Below, in pieces: positions 51,464 to 58,758 of a stretch of 64,000 nucleotides of DNA. The position numbers and the translations under genes were made by a program. Numbering within the stretch: the stretch's first letter is position 1; every line of letters starts with the position of its first letter. Origin of the DNA: an uncultured Roseburia sp. (lineage in GTDB: Bacteria; Bacillota; Clostridia; Lachnospirales; Lachnospiraceae); contig CANONN010000008.1 in assembly GCA_947567625.1 (NCBI GenBank), forward strand, positions 1-64,000, written 5' to 3'. The notes under the pieces were generated by a model that saw only the letters and a list, made by a program, of their open reading frames with translations, was not told where the DNA came from and did not search any database.

Positions 51464-54022
51464 TTACTCTGCCTCCTGTTTCAGGCTGCGGTAGATCAGA
51501 TCTCCACGGTTCTCTCCGCTCACATCACATGATACCTTTTGCCCAGATTGCACCATTCTCAGAAAATAAGACAATCGAAGATACGCGATCTCCATTTCCG
51601 GGAAAGCGCCTTTCAGCCAATCTTTTTGCTTTTCCAGGCATTTTTTTGTATAATCCATGGGCAGGCCATCCAACGCGATATCGTATTTTTTCATGGTTTC
51701 CGTTTGCAGATTCAACGCAAAAAAGTATTGTTCTACCGTATGAAAACCGAAAGCGTAATCCCCGTCCTGTTCCAAGACGGAGACTGCGGTGCCTGCTTTA
51801 TAATCCCCGCTTTCTTTATAATCTTCAAAATTTTGATAGAACTTTTTTCTTTCCACGAATCTATGGTCTGCGCCCAGTCCAAACATCCGTATACCTTGAC
51901 CGGGAAAAAAGTAAGTAGTGTCCCGATCATATATGGCGCAAATCACGCTGGGCTCCTGATCGGTCCACTCACGGCCGCTGCTATCCGCTTCCAAAATAAC
52001 AGCGGTTTCAGAGCCTGTCTGAGCCCTTTTGCAGATAAAGCTTTCTCCCTTTTGATTCATCAGCCACAGCTTTTCGTCTGTCATCCGGCAAATCGCTATA
52101 TACCGTTCCTCCTGTTCTCCACAATGGACGATTCTGATCGATTCCGCTGCCAGATCACATTCCATAAAACCATTGTCTGACGCCAGTAAGAGATATGCCA
52201 TATGGCCATACTGATAACATTGTCTCCCCAAAATATTGCCTCCGACCGCATAGCTGCAATTCTTCGCCCAATCATCCATGTATCTGACCCGGTCATTTTT
52301 CAGATCTACACATAACACCAGAGGCGCGCACAGGGGAAACAGATAGACTTTATCCCCGTATACCGCGCTATTTAAAAACTTATTCATCCGCACTTCCATC
52401 GCAGGGAGAGGATAGGTGCGGAATATTCTGCGTTCGGTGTCAAAAACGCATATCTGGGAAGCGCTTCCCGGTATCAGAACGATATCGTTGCCGGCTTTCA
52501 CCAGGTTATGATACAGGCCCTCAACCGCATCCTCCTGCGGTATTTCGATCTGATATTCCATTTTTTGATTTCTTAGCGAATAGCAGCACAACAGATTATG
52601 CCAGTATGGCACAAACCAGATCAAATCCCCCTCCATAGCAACGCCATACGACCAGACATGCTCAAAGCTGCCCAATACTGACACATTCTGTTTCATGCAC
52701 AGCTTCCCTGTTTTTTCATAGAGCGCTACCAGTGAGCTGCCGTCTCCATAATAGGCGTCGCTGAGCGCCAGCGCCCGGTTCATGTCCGCGCTGTCGTCAT
52801 AAATCCCCCACCCATCGGCGATATACGAATCACGAATCTTTTGATACTGCTCCCACAGCATCGGCCGCATGGATGTCAGCGTGCTCTCGATCAGCGGGTG
52901 CGGCCGCCAGAGCAGCGCGACTTCCTCTCGTTTTTCCCAAAATACCCGTAACACGTCCTGTATTTTGACAAGCATCTGCTCATTGTGCTCCAGCAATGCG
53001 GCAATACTTGTATTGTAGAAAATAATTTTTTTCCTCGTCCCGTCCGGTCTCTGTATGATCCTCTTCCACGCGGCCGGAACTTCCAAATCTTCTTTTCGGG
53101 TATGTAAAATCCTGTCTACCTTCGGCGAGCCAAGCCCCCGTATTTTTTGCTCCCAGTACTGTCTGCCGGCCTCGTCGGCGCCGGTCATCTCTGTCAAAAC
53201 ATTGATATAGATGTTGCGCATATCCTCCGACTGCACAATGACCCGATCCGCATGTATCACGGCCGGAGTGGTAATAAAGTGTTTGATGCTCTCGATGTCC
53301 GCCTGACTGTTCGGGCTGATTTCATCCGTAATATAATATGGTATATACACTAATAAATCTGTATACTGTTTGAGATGGTCCGAATAAAAAAACGGGTGCA
53401 CGCTGGTCACATAATTGTTATTATCATATGGATTATGTATAAAAATCAGATCGGGATGCATTTGTCCAAAATCAAACGCATCGTATCTTGTGATCGGCAC
53501 ATCAGCGGGAAATAAATCCGCCTCATCATGTATTTCCCGAAAGCTGCCGTCCACATTTTTATCGTAGTAGGGAATCGGTATCACATAGGTCTCACAATCC
53601 GAATCTTTGCAGGCCGCGCGCCAAACGCTCTCCAGAGAGTCCCACATCGACGCTTTATAGGGAAGAAATACGGCAACGATACGCTCTTTTATATCGTTTT
53701 TGACACTGTTCTCAATCTGAATCAGGCATCTTTTCAAGTCTCTGTTTATCCTGACGGCATCGGCGGACGGCTCGTCTCTTAACTTTTCATGTATCTGATA
53801 CGTCAACTCACAGTATCGCTCCAGGAAAGAGACGGTCACAAACCCTTCGCCCTCCTCCTGCTCGATCATAGTGCCAAGCTCTATGGCCCCGCACTGGCAT
53901 TGCTCTAACAAATCCAGGGCGGCGGGAATATTTTTGCTCTCTATGGACTTTTTGATTTGGTGATGCGCCTTGGCCAAAAGCTGGATAAAGCTCTCCGCTT
54001 CGCGCTTTTTTGCTTTTCTCAT
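51464..54022 (-). CDS. TagF-like (CDP-glycerol/ribitol phosphotransferase family) protein with C-terminal beta-propeller
   Basis: 852 residues. Residues 1-110 are helical. Residues 115-470 resemble the GT-B-like CDP-glycerol phosphotransferase family (AVFLPYKASMWDSLESVW, KKIIFYNTSIAALLE, LLWRPHPLIEST and the C-terminal DAYYGDGSSLVALYEKTGK). Residues 480-800 are a run of about 40-residue beta units (WFVPYWHNLLCCYSL, KVYLFPLCAPLVLCVDL, LWLMNQKGESFICK) that suggest a beta-propeller. No membrane helix. First gene of the locus; a CDP-polyol made by the TarI/TarJ-like pair could be its donor. Confidence 0.65.
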   Translation of the reverse strand: MRKAKKREAESFIQLLAKAHHQIKKSIESKNIPAALDLLEQCQCGAIELGTMIEQEEGEGFVTVSFLERYCELTYQIHEKLRDEPSADAVRINRDLKRCLIQIENSVKNDIKERIVAVFLPYKASMWDSLESVWRAACKDSDCETYVIPIPYYDKNVDGSFREIHDEADLFPADVPITRYDAFDFGQMHPDLIFIHNPYDNNNYVTSVHPFFYSDHLKQYTDLLVYIPYYITDEISPNSQADIESIKHFITTPAVIHADRVIVQSEDMRNIYINVLTEMTGADEAGRQYWEQKIRGLGSPKVDRILHTRKEDLEVPAAWKRIIQRPDGTRKKIIFYNTSIAALLEHNEQMLVKIQDVLRVFWEKREEVALLWRPHPLIESTLTSMRPMLWEQYQKIRDSYIADGWGIYDDSADMNRALALSDAYYGDGSSLVALYEKTGKLCMKQNVSVLGSFEHVWSYGVAMEGDLIWFVPYWHNLLCCYSLRNQKMEYQIEIPQEDAVEGLYHNLVKAGNDIVLIPGSASQICVFDTERRIFRTYPLPAMEVRMNKFLNSAVYGDKVYLFPLCAPLVLCVDLKNDRVRYMDDWAKNCSYAVGGNILGRQCYQYGHMAYLLLASDNGFMECDLAAESIRIVHCGEQEERYIAICRMTDEKLWLMNQKGESFICKRAQTGSETAVILEADSSGREWTDQEPSVICAIYDRDTTYFFPGQGIRMFGLGADHRFVERKKFYQNFEDYKESGDYKAGTAVSVLEQDGDYAFGFHTVEQYFFALNLQTETMKKYDIALDGLPMDYTKKCLEKQKDWLKGAFPEMEIAYLRLSYFLRMVQSGQKVSCDVSGENRGDLIYRSLKQEAE

Positions 54023-54152
54023 GGTCCCTTCCTCTGTCCTGTGAAATCATCCCGCTTTGCCGCATCGTTCTGTGGTCATGTTTATGCAATCATATATAAT
54101 ATGATATATATACCTTATTTAATAAGCTAAAAGTTTCGATATTAATTCTACT

Positions 54153-54180
54153 ATTATATCGACGAAAAAGCAATATGAAA
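54153..54180 (-). promoter_or_regulatory. Candidate promoter of the glycan locus
   Basis: TTTCAT (54175-54180) and a perfect TATAAT (54153-54158) are 16 bp apart on the minus strand. About 130 bp of AT-rich leader separates them from the first start codon at 54022. The -35 is weak, suggesting an activator or alternative sigma factor could be involved. Confidence 0.45.
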
Positions 54181-54212
54181 TTAGTGGTTCTTAACAAATC
54201 GTGGCGGGAACG

Positions 54213-54276
54213 GCTACATTTTACACCTATGCCAGATTTCCTAAGATTTTTACTTTATGTAGGTGCGAATTGTAAC
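54213..54276 (-). repeat. Inverted-repeat element, copy C (64 bp)
   Basis: On the minus strand it runs from GTTACAATTCGCACCTA (54276-54260) to TAGGTGTAAAATGTAGC (54229-54213), inverted repeats matching at 13 of 17 positions. The outer 14 bases equal those of copy A exactly, and the core GGAAATCTGGC is shared. It overlaps the end of the ANT(6)-like gene and supplies its last residues and stop. Confidence 0.65.
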
Positions 54277-55152
54277 AGGGAACGTTTCGGCGTTTGCACC
54301 CGCGGGCAGATCTTTCACATGTTTTAAAAAAGCTGCCGCCGCCTTTCCCTCCTCAATATTATAGGTATATCCCAGTCCGTTGGCCACATAGACCGTTGTG
54401 CGGTCAAACAGATCGCACATGGATAAGACGGCGCTCCACGCCTCTTTGACACTGCCGCCAAAATAGGTTTGCAAATAAGACTGGTATTCCCCCGCTTCCA
54501 GCCAGCGGTACAGGTATTTGGCCGACTTGCCGACGCTGACGCCAAAATCCGTCTTTATACCAACTTTCCATGAGAGCATCTTCTCCAATTCCTTGCGCAC
54601 AACAAAATTGGCCATATCCTGCACATACGGTATCTCCCGGCGCCACAGCCCCTTGGCCAGGTTATTGGTACACCACCAGAATTCATTGACACACGCCCGA
54701 AACTGCTGCACGGACGGCCTCTTGACACGGTAGTCCTCATCGGTCGCCTCCGGGATTTGAGGCAATATATGACGCTTGTCCAGCAAAATCCTGCACAGCT
54801 TGTCATCGTGGATGTGCTCTTTGGCGTGCGCGGCTGATTCCACATGAAGATCAATCCTCACACCGTCGTCAAACTGCATCAGCCACCCATAGAAATTGTC
54901 CTTGTCAGCCGGAAAATCCGGGTTTTCGTCGGGATACTGCATGTAAAGGACCGTTCCAAACTTCGATATCCAGTCTTTCTCCTCGATAAAAGGCTTTGTC
55001 TCTGCCACCACATACACGACGTCATAATCCTGAAAGATATCCTTTGGCACATTTTTATTGGTTCTCGACCCGTTCATATACACTGCCAAAATCCTGTCGT
55101 CCGCTTCTGCTATATCGAGCAGTAACTGATATATAACCGCTTCGCTGCGCAT
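54250..55152 (-). CDS. Aminoglycoside 6-nucleotidyltransferase-like protein (ANT(6)/AadK family)
   Basis: 300 residues. The nucleotidyltransferase motif appears as AVYMNGSRTNKNVP and QDYDVVYVV (metal-binding acidic pair), with the family's later WLMQFDDGVRIDLHV, FWWCTNNLAKGLWR and YFGGSVKEAW. AadK-type enzymes adenylylate streptomycin, but chromosomal homologues in Clostridia are common and many have unknown substrates, so resistance is not shown by sequence. The C-terminal VTIRTYIK is encoded by repeat copy C. Confidence 0.83.
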   Translation of the reverse strand: MRSEAVIYQLLLDIAEADDRILAVYMNGSRTNKNVPKDIFQDYDVVYVVAETKPFIEEKDWISKFGTVLYMQYPDENPDFPADKDNFYGWLMQFDDGVRIDLHVESAAHAKEHIHDDKLCRILLDKRHILPQIPEATDEDYRVKRPSVQQFRACVNEFWWCTNNLAKGLWRREIPYVQDMANFVVRKELEKMLSWKVGIKTDFGVSVGKSAKYLYRWLEAGEYQSYLQTYFGGSVKEAWSAVLSMCDLFDRTTVYVANGLGYTYNIEEGKAAAAFLKHVKDLPAGANAETFPVTIRTYIK

Positions 55153-55249
55153 AGGCTATACCCTCCTCTCGCTTATCGCCCCGAAAAACTCTCACTGCCA
55201 TATAGGACAGTATAACACAATGGGCCGCACCGCTCAAGCGGCCAGGCAG

Positions 55250-55960
55250 TTATGAGGGCGACTGCATCATTCTCTGCGGACAAAGCGCCGCAATCTGCCG
55301 CTTTACTTCGTTATATGTTCTCGCCGGAATGGGCAGAATGTCGCCGTTGTCGATGACAAGCTCGCGCTCCTTTAGACTTTTGATATGATTGACATTGACA
55401 ATATAGCCGCGCTGCATACGAAAAAAATGACGCGGCAGTCCCTCTTCCAGAGATTTGAGCGTCCCTCTCCCACGCACTTCCATGTCGCGGCAATGCCAGA
55501 TCAGATAGTTGTGATTCGATTCTATGTATAAGATTTCGGATTCCCTGAGCATATAAAGATGATCTTCATCACTTTTGACCACGCAAAATACAGGCTCGTC
55601 CCGATCGCCGTGTAATATAATGCGTTCTGCCATGCCGTTTTTCATAATCACGCTGATCTCATAGGGATATCCATACACACCGCTGCGGTGGTTTCTTCCT
55701 ATGACACGAAAGTTGCCATACACCATGCAGCTGATCTTGTCGATGACCTGCACGGCATACTTTCCATGTTCGACCGCGTCCTCTCCCCAAAAATGTTGTT
55801 TCAACTTCTTGTGCACCAATTTCTTTTCCGCTTTTTTCGCATAAAACTTATTAATCTGCCAGCCGGTAATCGCAGAGCAAAATGGTAACTCGTCCACACG
55901 CCCTGCCACCAGCCTGTCGACCATCAGTTTTACCCTGCGCACCATTTCCATCTCATCCAT
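55250..55960 (-). CDS. LytTR-domain transcriptional regulator without a receiver domain
   Basis: 236 residues. The C-terminal 95 residues are a LytTR DNA-binding domain (ILYIESNHNYLIWHC, LKSLEEGLPRHFFRMQRGYIVNVNHIKSL divided between residues 170-205). Residues 25-125 form a SnoaL/PAS-like fold candidate (VIGRNHRSGVYG, ISVIMKNGMAERIIL). The phospho-acceptor receiver domain is absent, so it is not a classical response regulator. It lies between the ANT(6)-like gene and the division operon; its target might be the glycan locus, but no binding site was recognised. Confidence 0.82.
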   Translation of the reverse strand: MDEMEMVRRVKLMVDRLVAGRVDELPFCSAITGWQINKFYAKKAEKKLVHKKLKQHFWGEDAVEHGKYAVQVIDKISCMVYGNFRVIGRNHRSGVYGYPYEISVIMKNGMAERIILHGDRDEPVFCVVKSDEDHLYMLRESEILYIESNHNYLIWHCRDMEVRGRGTLKSLEEGLPRHFFRMQRGYIVNVNHIKSLKERELVIDNGDILPIPARTYNEVKRQIAALCPQRMMQSPS

Positions 55961-56133
55961 CCTCTTTTCTCCCCTTTAATCTGCCAGCGTATGAGCTTAC
56001 AACATTACACTATACAAAAATCAGAAAACTTTCTGCAATTTGGGACAAACGTAGCATCGTGGCGGGATAATTGTCGAATTTTGTCGAATTTTATCCTAAA
56101 AAAAATCAAAAAATGCTCGTGCGGCTTGCGCAC

Positions 56134-56175
56134 AAAAAACACCGGAGCGCAGGAATGATACCCATGTTCCGGTGT
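56134..56175 (-). terminator. Intrinsic terminator of the hup-divIC operon
   Basis: ACACCGGA (56139-56146) pairs perfectly with TCCGGTGT (56168-56175). On the minus strand the stem ends in TTTTTT (56134-56139). It lies 28 bp past the divIC stop. Confidence 0.85.
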
Positions 56176-56202
56176 AAAACCGTATAACGATTCAATTGTC
56201 TT

Positions 56203-56505
56203 CTATTTCTGTTCTTTAAAAATGATCTCGTTGTCATAGGCAAGTCCCAGCTTAGATCTCGCCACATCCTCGATGTATTCCTGCGTCCTAGTATAGCTCT
56301 CGAGCTCGGAAAGCTCCTGTTGACGCTCCTGCTGCTGCAATAGCTGCTCCTCCAAGTCAGCCTGCCGCAGCATATATTCTTTATCCTTCTGATACAAATG
56401 AAAGATCTGCACCGAAATCACAGCCGCAAACACAAAGACAATGACGCTGATACACATCTTTCCGATATAATTGTTGTCTTTTCTTCTTCTCCTTTTGGCT
56501 GCCAT
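56203..56505 (-). CDS. divIC: Septum formation initiator protein DivIC/FtsB family
   Basis: 100 residues: basic cytoplasmic start AAKRRRRKDNN, one membrane helix (about 14-33), a long coiled coil (LEEQLLQQQERQQEL) and the family end YIEDVARSKLGLAYDNEIIF. It joins FtsL and DivIB at the division site. The ATG at 56505 has GGGAGGA upstream. The position behind yabQ is standard in Clostridia and Bacillus. Confidence 0.92.
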   Translation of the reverse strand: MAAKRRRRKDNNYIGKMCISVIVFVFAAVISVQIFHLYQKDKEYMLRQADLEEQLLQQQERQQELSELESYTRTQEYIEDVARSKLGLAYDNEIIFKEQK

Positions 56506-56534
56506 AGATTCCTCCCTGAGATACACTGCGCAGA

Positions 56535-57008
56535 TCAATGCTTGCTGATACCTATTTTAAACGCTTTTACCGCTTTTTTCAATTGTTTTTTCAAAAAACC
56601 CCCGCCTTTCTTGCCCACACGGCAGAAAGGACGAAACAGGAACGAAAAAATCTTATAGAAAAAGCCAAAAATTTTGCGAAGCACACCGAGTACAGCCCGC
56701 AGAACGGCCACATGCAGCCGAATCACCAGTCGACTGAGCAGGCAATAATAGCACAGCATGCCAAGCACGATGCCGCCCAGCGCAAAGCCCCGCACCATGC
56801 CGTCATTTTCCTGGTAGAGCATGACAAACACTGCCGCCGTGCACACCATCCAATAGCAGATATCTTCCAACGCAATCCAGACATTTCCGTGCGGGACGAT
56901 TCTCCGAAATATGCGGAAAATATCATACAAAAAGAACAGGCCGACACCAAGAAGCAGGGAAATCCCCAAAAATACAGCCTCCTGTGTGATGGAAGGATTG
57001 ATCTGCAC
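56535..57008 (-). CDS. yabQ: Spore cortex biosynthesis protein YabQ
   Basis: 157 residues, with three to four hydrophobic segments (EAVFLGISLLLGVGLFFLYDIFRIFRR-type start and VCTAAVFVMLYQENDGMVRG). YabQ is a forespore membrane protein needed for cortex formation. It starts at GTG 57008, which overlaps the yabP stop (TAGTG). The tail is basic and Phe-rich. Confidence 0.9.
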   Translation of the reverse strand: MQINPSITQEAVFLGISLLLGVGLFFLYDIFRIFRRIVPHGNVWIALEDICYWMVCTAAVFVMLYQENDGMVRGFALGGIVLGMLCYYCLLSRLVIRLHVAVLRAVLGVLRKIFGFFYKIFSFLFRPFCRVGKKGGGFLKKQLKKAVKAFKIGISKH

Positions 57009-57298
57009 TATTTAAACAATCTCCCGAAGAAAGATTCCGCCTGTTTGCCCGCACTCTTGACCTCCGAATAGACCAGGGAATCGATGCGCCCTTCGATATC
57101 AACCTCCCCTTTCTCCAGGCTCAGACGGTTGACATGCAGGTCCTGTCCCTTGATCAAAAGCATGCCCAGTTCCGTCTCCAATAAGATCTCCGCCACATCA
57201 AAAGACAACACGTCGACCACACCGGAAAACGCGCCGCAGCAGCGATTGACCAAAAGCACCTTGTGCGACTTTGAGGTGGTGTTTTGCCGTTCATCCAT
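57008..57298 (-). CDS. yabP: Sporulation protein YabP
   Basis: 96 residues: SHKVLLVNRCCGAFSGVVDVLSFD and LLIKGQDLHVNRLSLEKGEVDIEG (split) followed by IDSLVYSE. YabP is a small sporulation protein of the same operon in Bacillus and Clostridia. GGGAGGAA lies seven bases before the ATG. Its presence implies that the organism can form endospores. Confidence 0.92.
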   Translation of the reverse strand: MDERQNTTSKSHKVLLVNRCCGAFSGVVDVLSFDVAEILLETELGMLLIKGQDLHVNRLSLEKGEVDIEGRIDSLVYSEVKSAGKQAESFFGRLFK

Positions 57299-57374
57299 AA
57301 AAAATTCCTCCCGCCCATATTAATATCTGCAATGCTTCCATTGCCAACACTAATCTATGCGGAAGGATTTTATG

Positions 57375-57617
57375 TTATGACAAGTATTCAAATAAATCCT
57401 TTGCTTCGTCCTTTTTCGTGGTATCCATTATATTTAACACGCGAACGGTCACCGTCTTTGTCCCAAAACCGATCGCTATGATATCGCCCACTTTTACATT
57501 TGTGGATGCCTTTGCCGGTTTGTCGTTCACCGTCACGCGTCCCGCGTCACAAGCCTCATTCGCTACCGTTCTGCGCTTAATCAGGCGGGACACTTTCAAA
57601 AATTTATCTAATCTCAT
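57375..57617 (-). CDS. rqcP: S4-domain RNA-binding protein (RqcP/Hsp15 family)
   Basis: 80 residues: MRLDKFLKVSRLIKRRTVANEAC is the S4 RNA-binding helix-loop-helix, continuing DAGRVTVNDKPAKAS and the beta tail VGDIIAIGFG. RqcP binds stalled 50S-tRNA complexes and helps RqcH add alanine tails. It lies five bases downstream of hup, the usual order in Firmicutes. Confidence 0.9.
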   Translation of the reverse strand: MRLDKFLKVSRLIKRRTVANEACDAGRVTVNDKPAKASTNVKVGDIIAIGFGTKTVTVRVLNIMDTTKKDEAKDLFEYLS

Positions 57618-57622
57618 TGTTA

Positions 57623-57898
57623 TTATTCATTAATCATATCTTTCAATGCTTTGCCTGCTTTAAACTTCGGAGCCTTAGAAGCCGGAATCACCATCTCAGC
57701 GCCAGTCTGCGGATTTCTTCCTGTCCGCTCCGCTCTCTCGGATACTTCAAATGTGCCAAATCCGACTAACTGGATCTTCTCGCCTTTCTTTAATTCCTCT
57801 GTAACCACGTCTGTAAACGCCTTTAATGCCGCCTCAGCATCCTTTTTACTTAATTCAGTCTTCTCAGCCATAGCTGCTACTAACTCTGCTTTGTTCAT
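57623..57898 (-). CDS. hup: HU-type DNA-binding protein
   Basis: 91 residues: [41 protein letters not shown]-type arm (GFGTFE and [19 protein letters not shown]) are diagnostic of HU. It is a nucleoid protein that bends DNA. First gene of the sporulation/division operon with a near-consensus promoter upstream. Confidence 0.96.
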   Translation of the reverse strand: MNKAELVAAMAEKTELSKKDAEAALKAFTDVVTEELKKGEKIQLVGFGTFEVSERAERTGRNPQTGAEMVIPASKAPKFKAGKALKDMINE

Positions 57899-57963
57899 GT
57901 TAAAAATTCCTCCTCTGGATTTTCAAAATAGTTTTTGAGGCTCTCGTAAAACCTACTTCATTA

Positions 57964-57992
57964 TTTATACTTGTTTTCGGCCTGTTTGTCAA
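57964..57992 (-). promoter_or_regulatory. Promoter of the hup operon
   Basis: On the minus strand TTGACA (57987-57992) and TATAAA (57964-57969) are 17 bp apart, about 65 bp upstream of the hup start. Confidence 0.8.
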
Positions 57993-58049
57993 GAAAAATC
58001 CCCACAAATGCTGGAAATATAGGATTTTTTTTGTTTTTTTATTTTTTGG

Positions 58050-58078
58050 TCCACAGTTTAAAAAAATTATGCTATACT
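58050..58078 (+). promoter_or_regulatory. Candidate promoter of the FKBP-like gene
   Basis: TCCACA (58050-58055) and TATACT (58073-58078) are spaced by 17 bp. The -35 is weak. The leader downstream (about 110 nt) contains TGGCGGGAACC and a TACAAATTGTA palindrome (58083-58093). Confidence 0.45.
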
Positions 58079-58196
58079 TAGGTACAAATTGTACGAACCA
58101 ACGCATGGCGGGAACCATTTTTGCCGGATATTTCCGACGCGCGAACCGTACATTCTAAACTACAAACGCGCATCACGCGTATACACATGGGGGAAG

Positions 58197-58742
58197 ATGA
58201 TGAAAAAGGAAAACAAAGAACTTGCCAGACAACGGCGCGCGGCTGAGCGCGAAAAAGCGGCCAAACGCGCGGCCATCAAACGCAGCCTGATGATTTGGAT
58301 ACCGATCGTGCTGGCGGCAGCCGCCGTCGTAATCACTATCGTCGCCATCGCGACCTCGGGAAACAACGCTTCCACGGGTGACGCCAAGGATGCCAATGGC
58401 GGCGATTACGACACAGAGCTTTCTTCCGACGGGGCAGAGGGCAGCGATGCTACTTTAAACAACACGCCGGGAACCGTGGTCTCTGACGGGGATATCGTAA
58501 ATATCGACTACACCGGCTACATCGACGGCGAAGAGTTCTCCGGCGGCAGCACCAGCGGCTTTGGCACTGATTTGGAGATTGGCTCCGGCAGCTATATCGA
58601 AGGCTTCGAGGAGGGCATCATCGGCCATGAAGTCGGAGAAACATTCGATCTCAACCTGAAGTTCCCCGACGACTATTGGAGCGAAGAATTTGCCGGCAAA
58701 AACGTAGTGTTCAACACGACGATAAACGGCATCTACGAATAG
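58197..58742 (+). CDS. Membrane-anchored FKBP-type peptidyl-prolyl isomerase
   Basis: 181 residues. A Lys/Arg-rich coiled start (RQRRAAEREKAAKRAAIKR) precedes one membrane helix (about 31-54), an acidic Ser/Gly/Asp linker (60-90) and an FKBP domain (VNIDYTGYIDGEEFSGG, EIGSGSYIEGFEEGIIGHEVG-type core, VFNTTINGIYE). It would act outside the membrane, aiding folding of exported proteins. The start may be ATG 58197 or 58200, both after GGGGGAAG; the open frame upstream (from 58089) is not conserved. Confidence 0.85.
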   Translation: MMKKENKELARQRRAAEREKAAKRAAIKRSLMIWIPIVLAAAAVVITIVAIATSGNNASTGDAKDANGGDYDTELSSDGAEGSDATLNNTPGTVVSDGDIVNIDYTGYIDGEEFSGGSTSGFGTDLEIGSGSYIEGFEEGIIGHEVGETFDLNLKFPDDYWSEEFAGKNVVFNTTINGIYE

Positions 58743-58758
58743 AAGCCAGCCTCGGTAT

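Noticed and set aside
58083-58120. Possible fourth copy of the inverted-repeat element (TACAAATTGTAC, TGGCGGGAACC)
   Set aside because: Only short words are shared with copy C and its flank; the core AAATCTGGC is absent.
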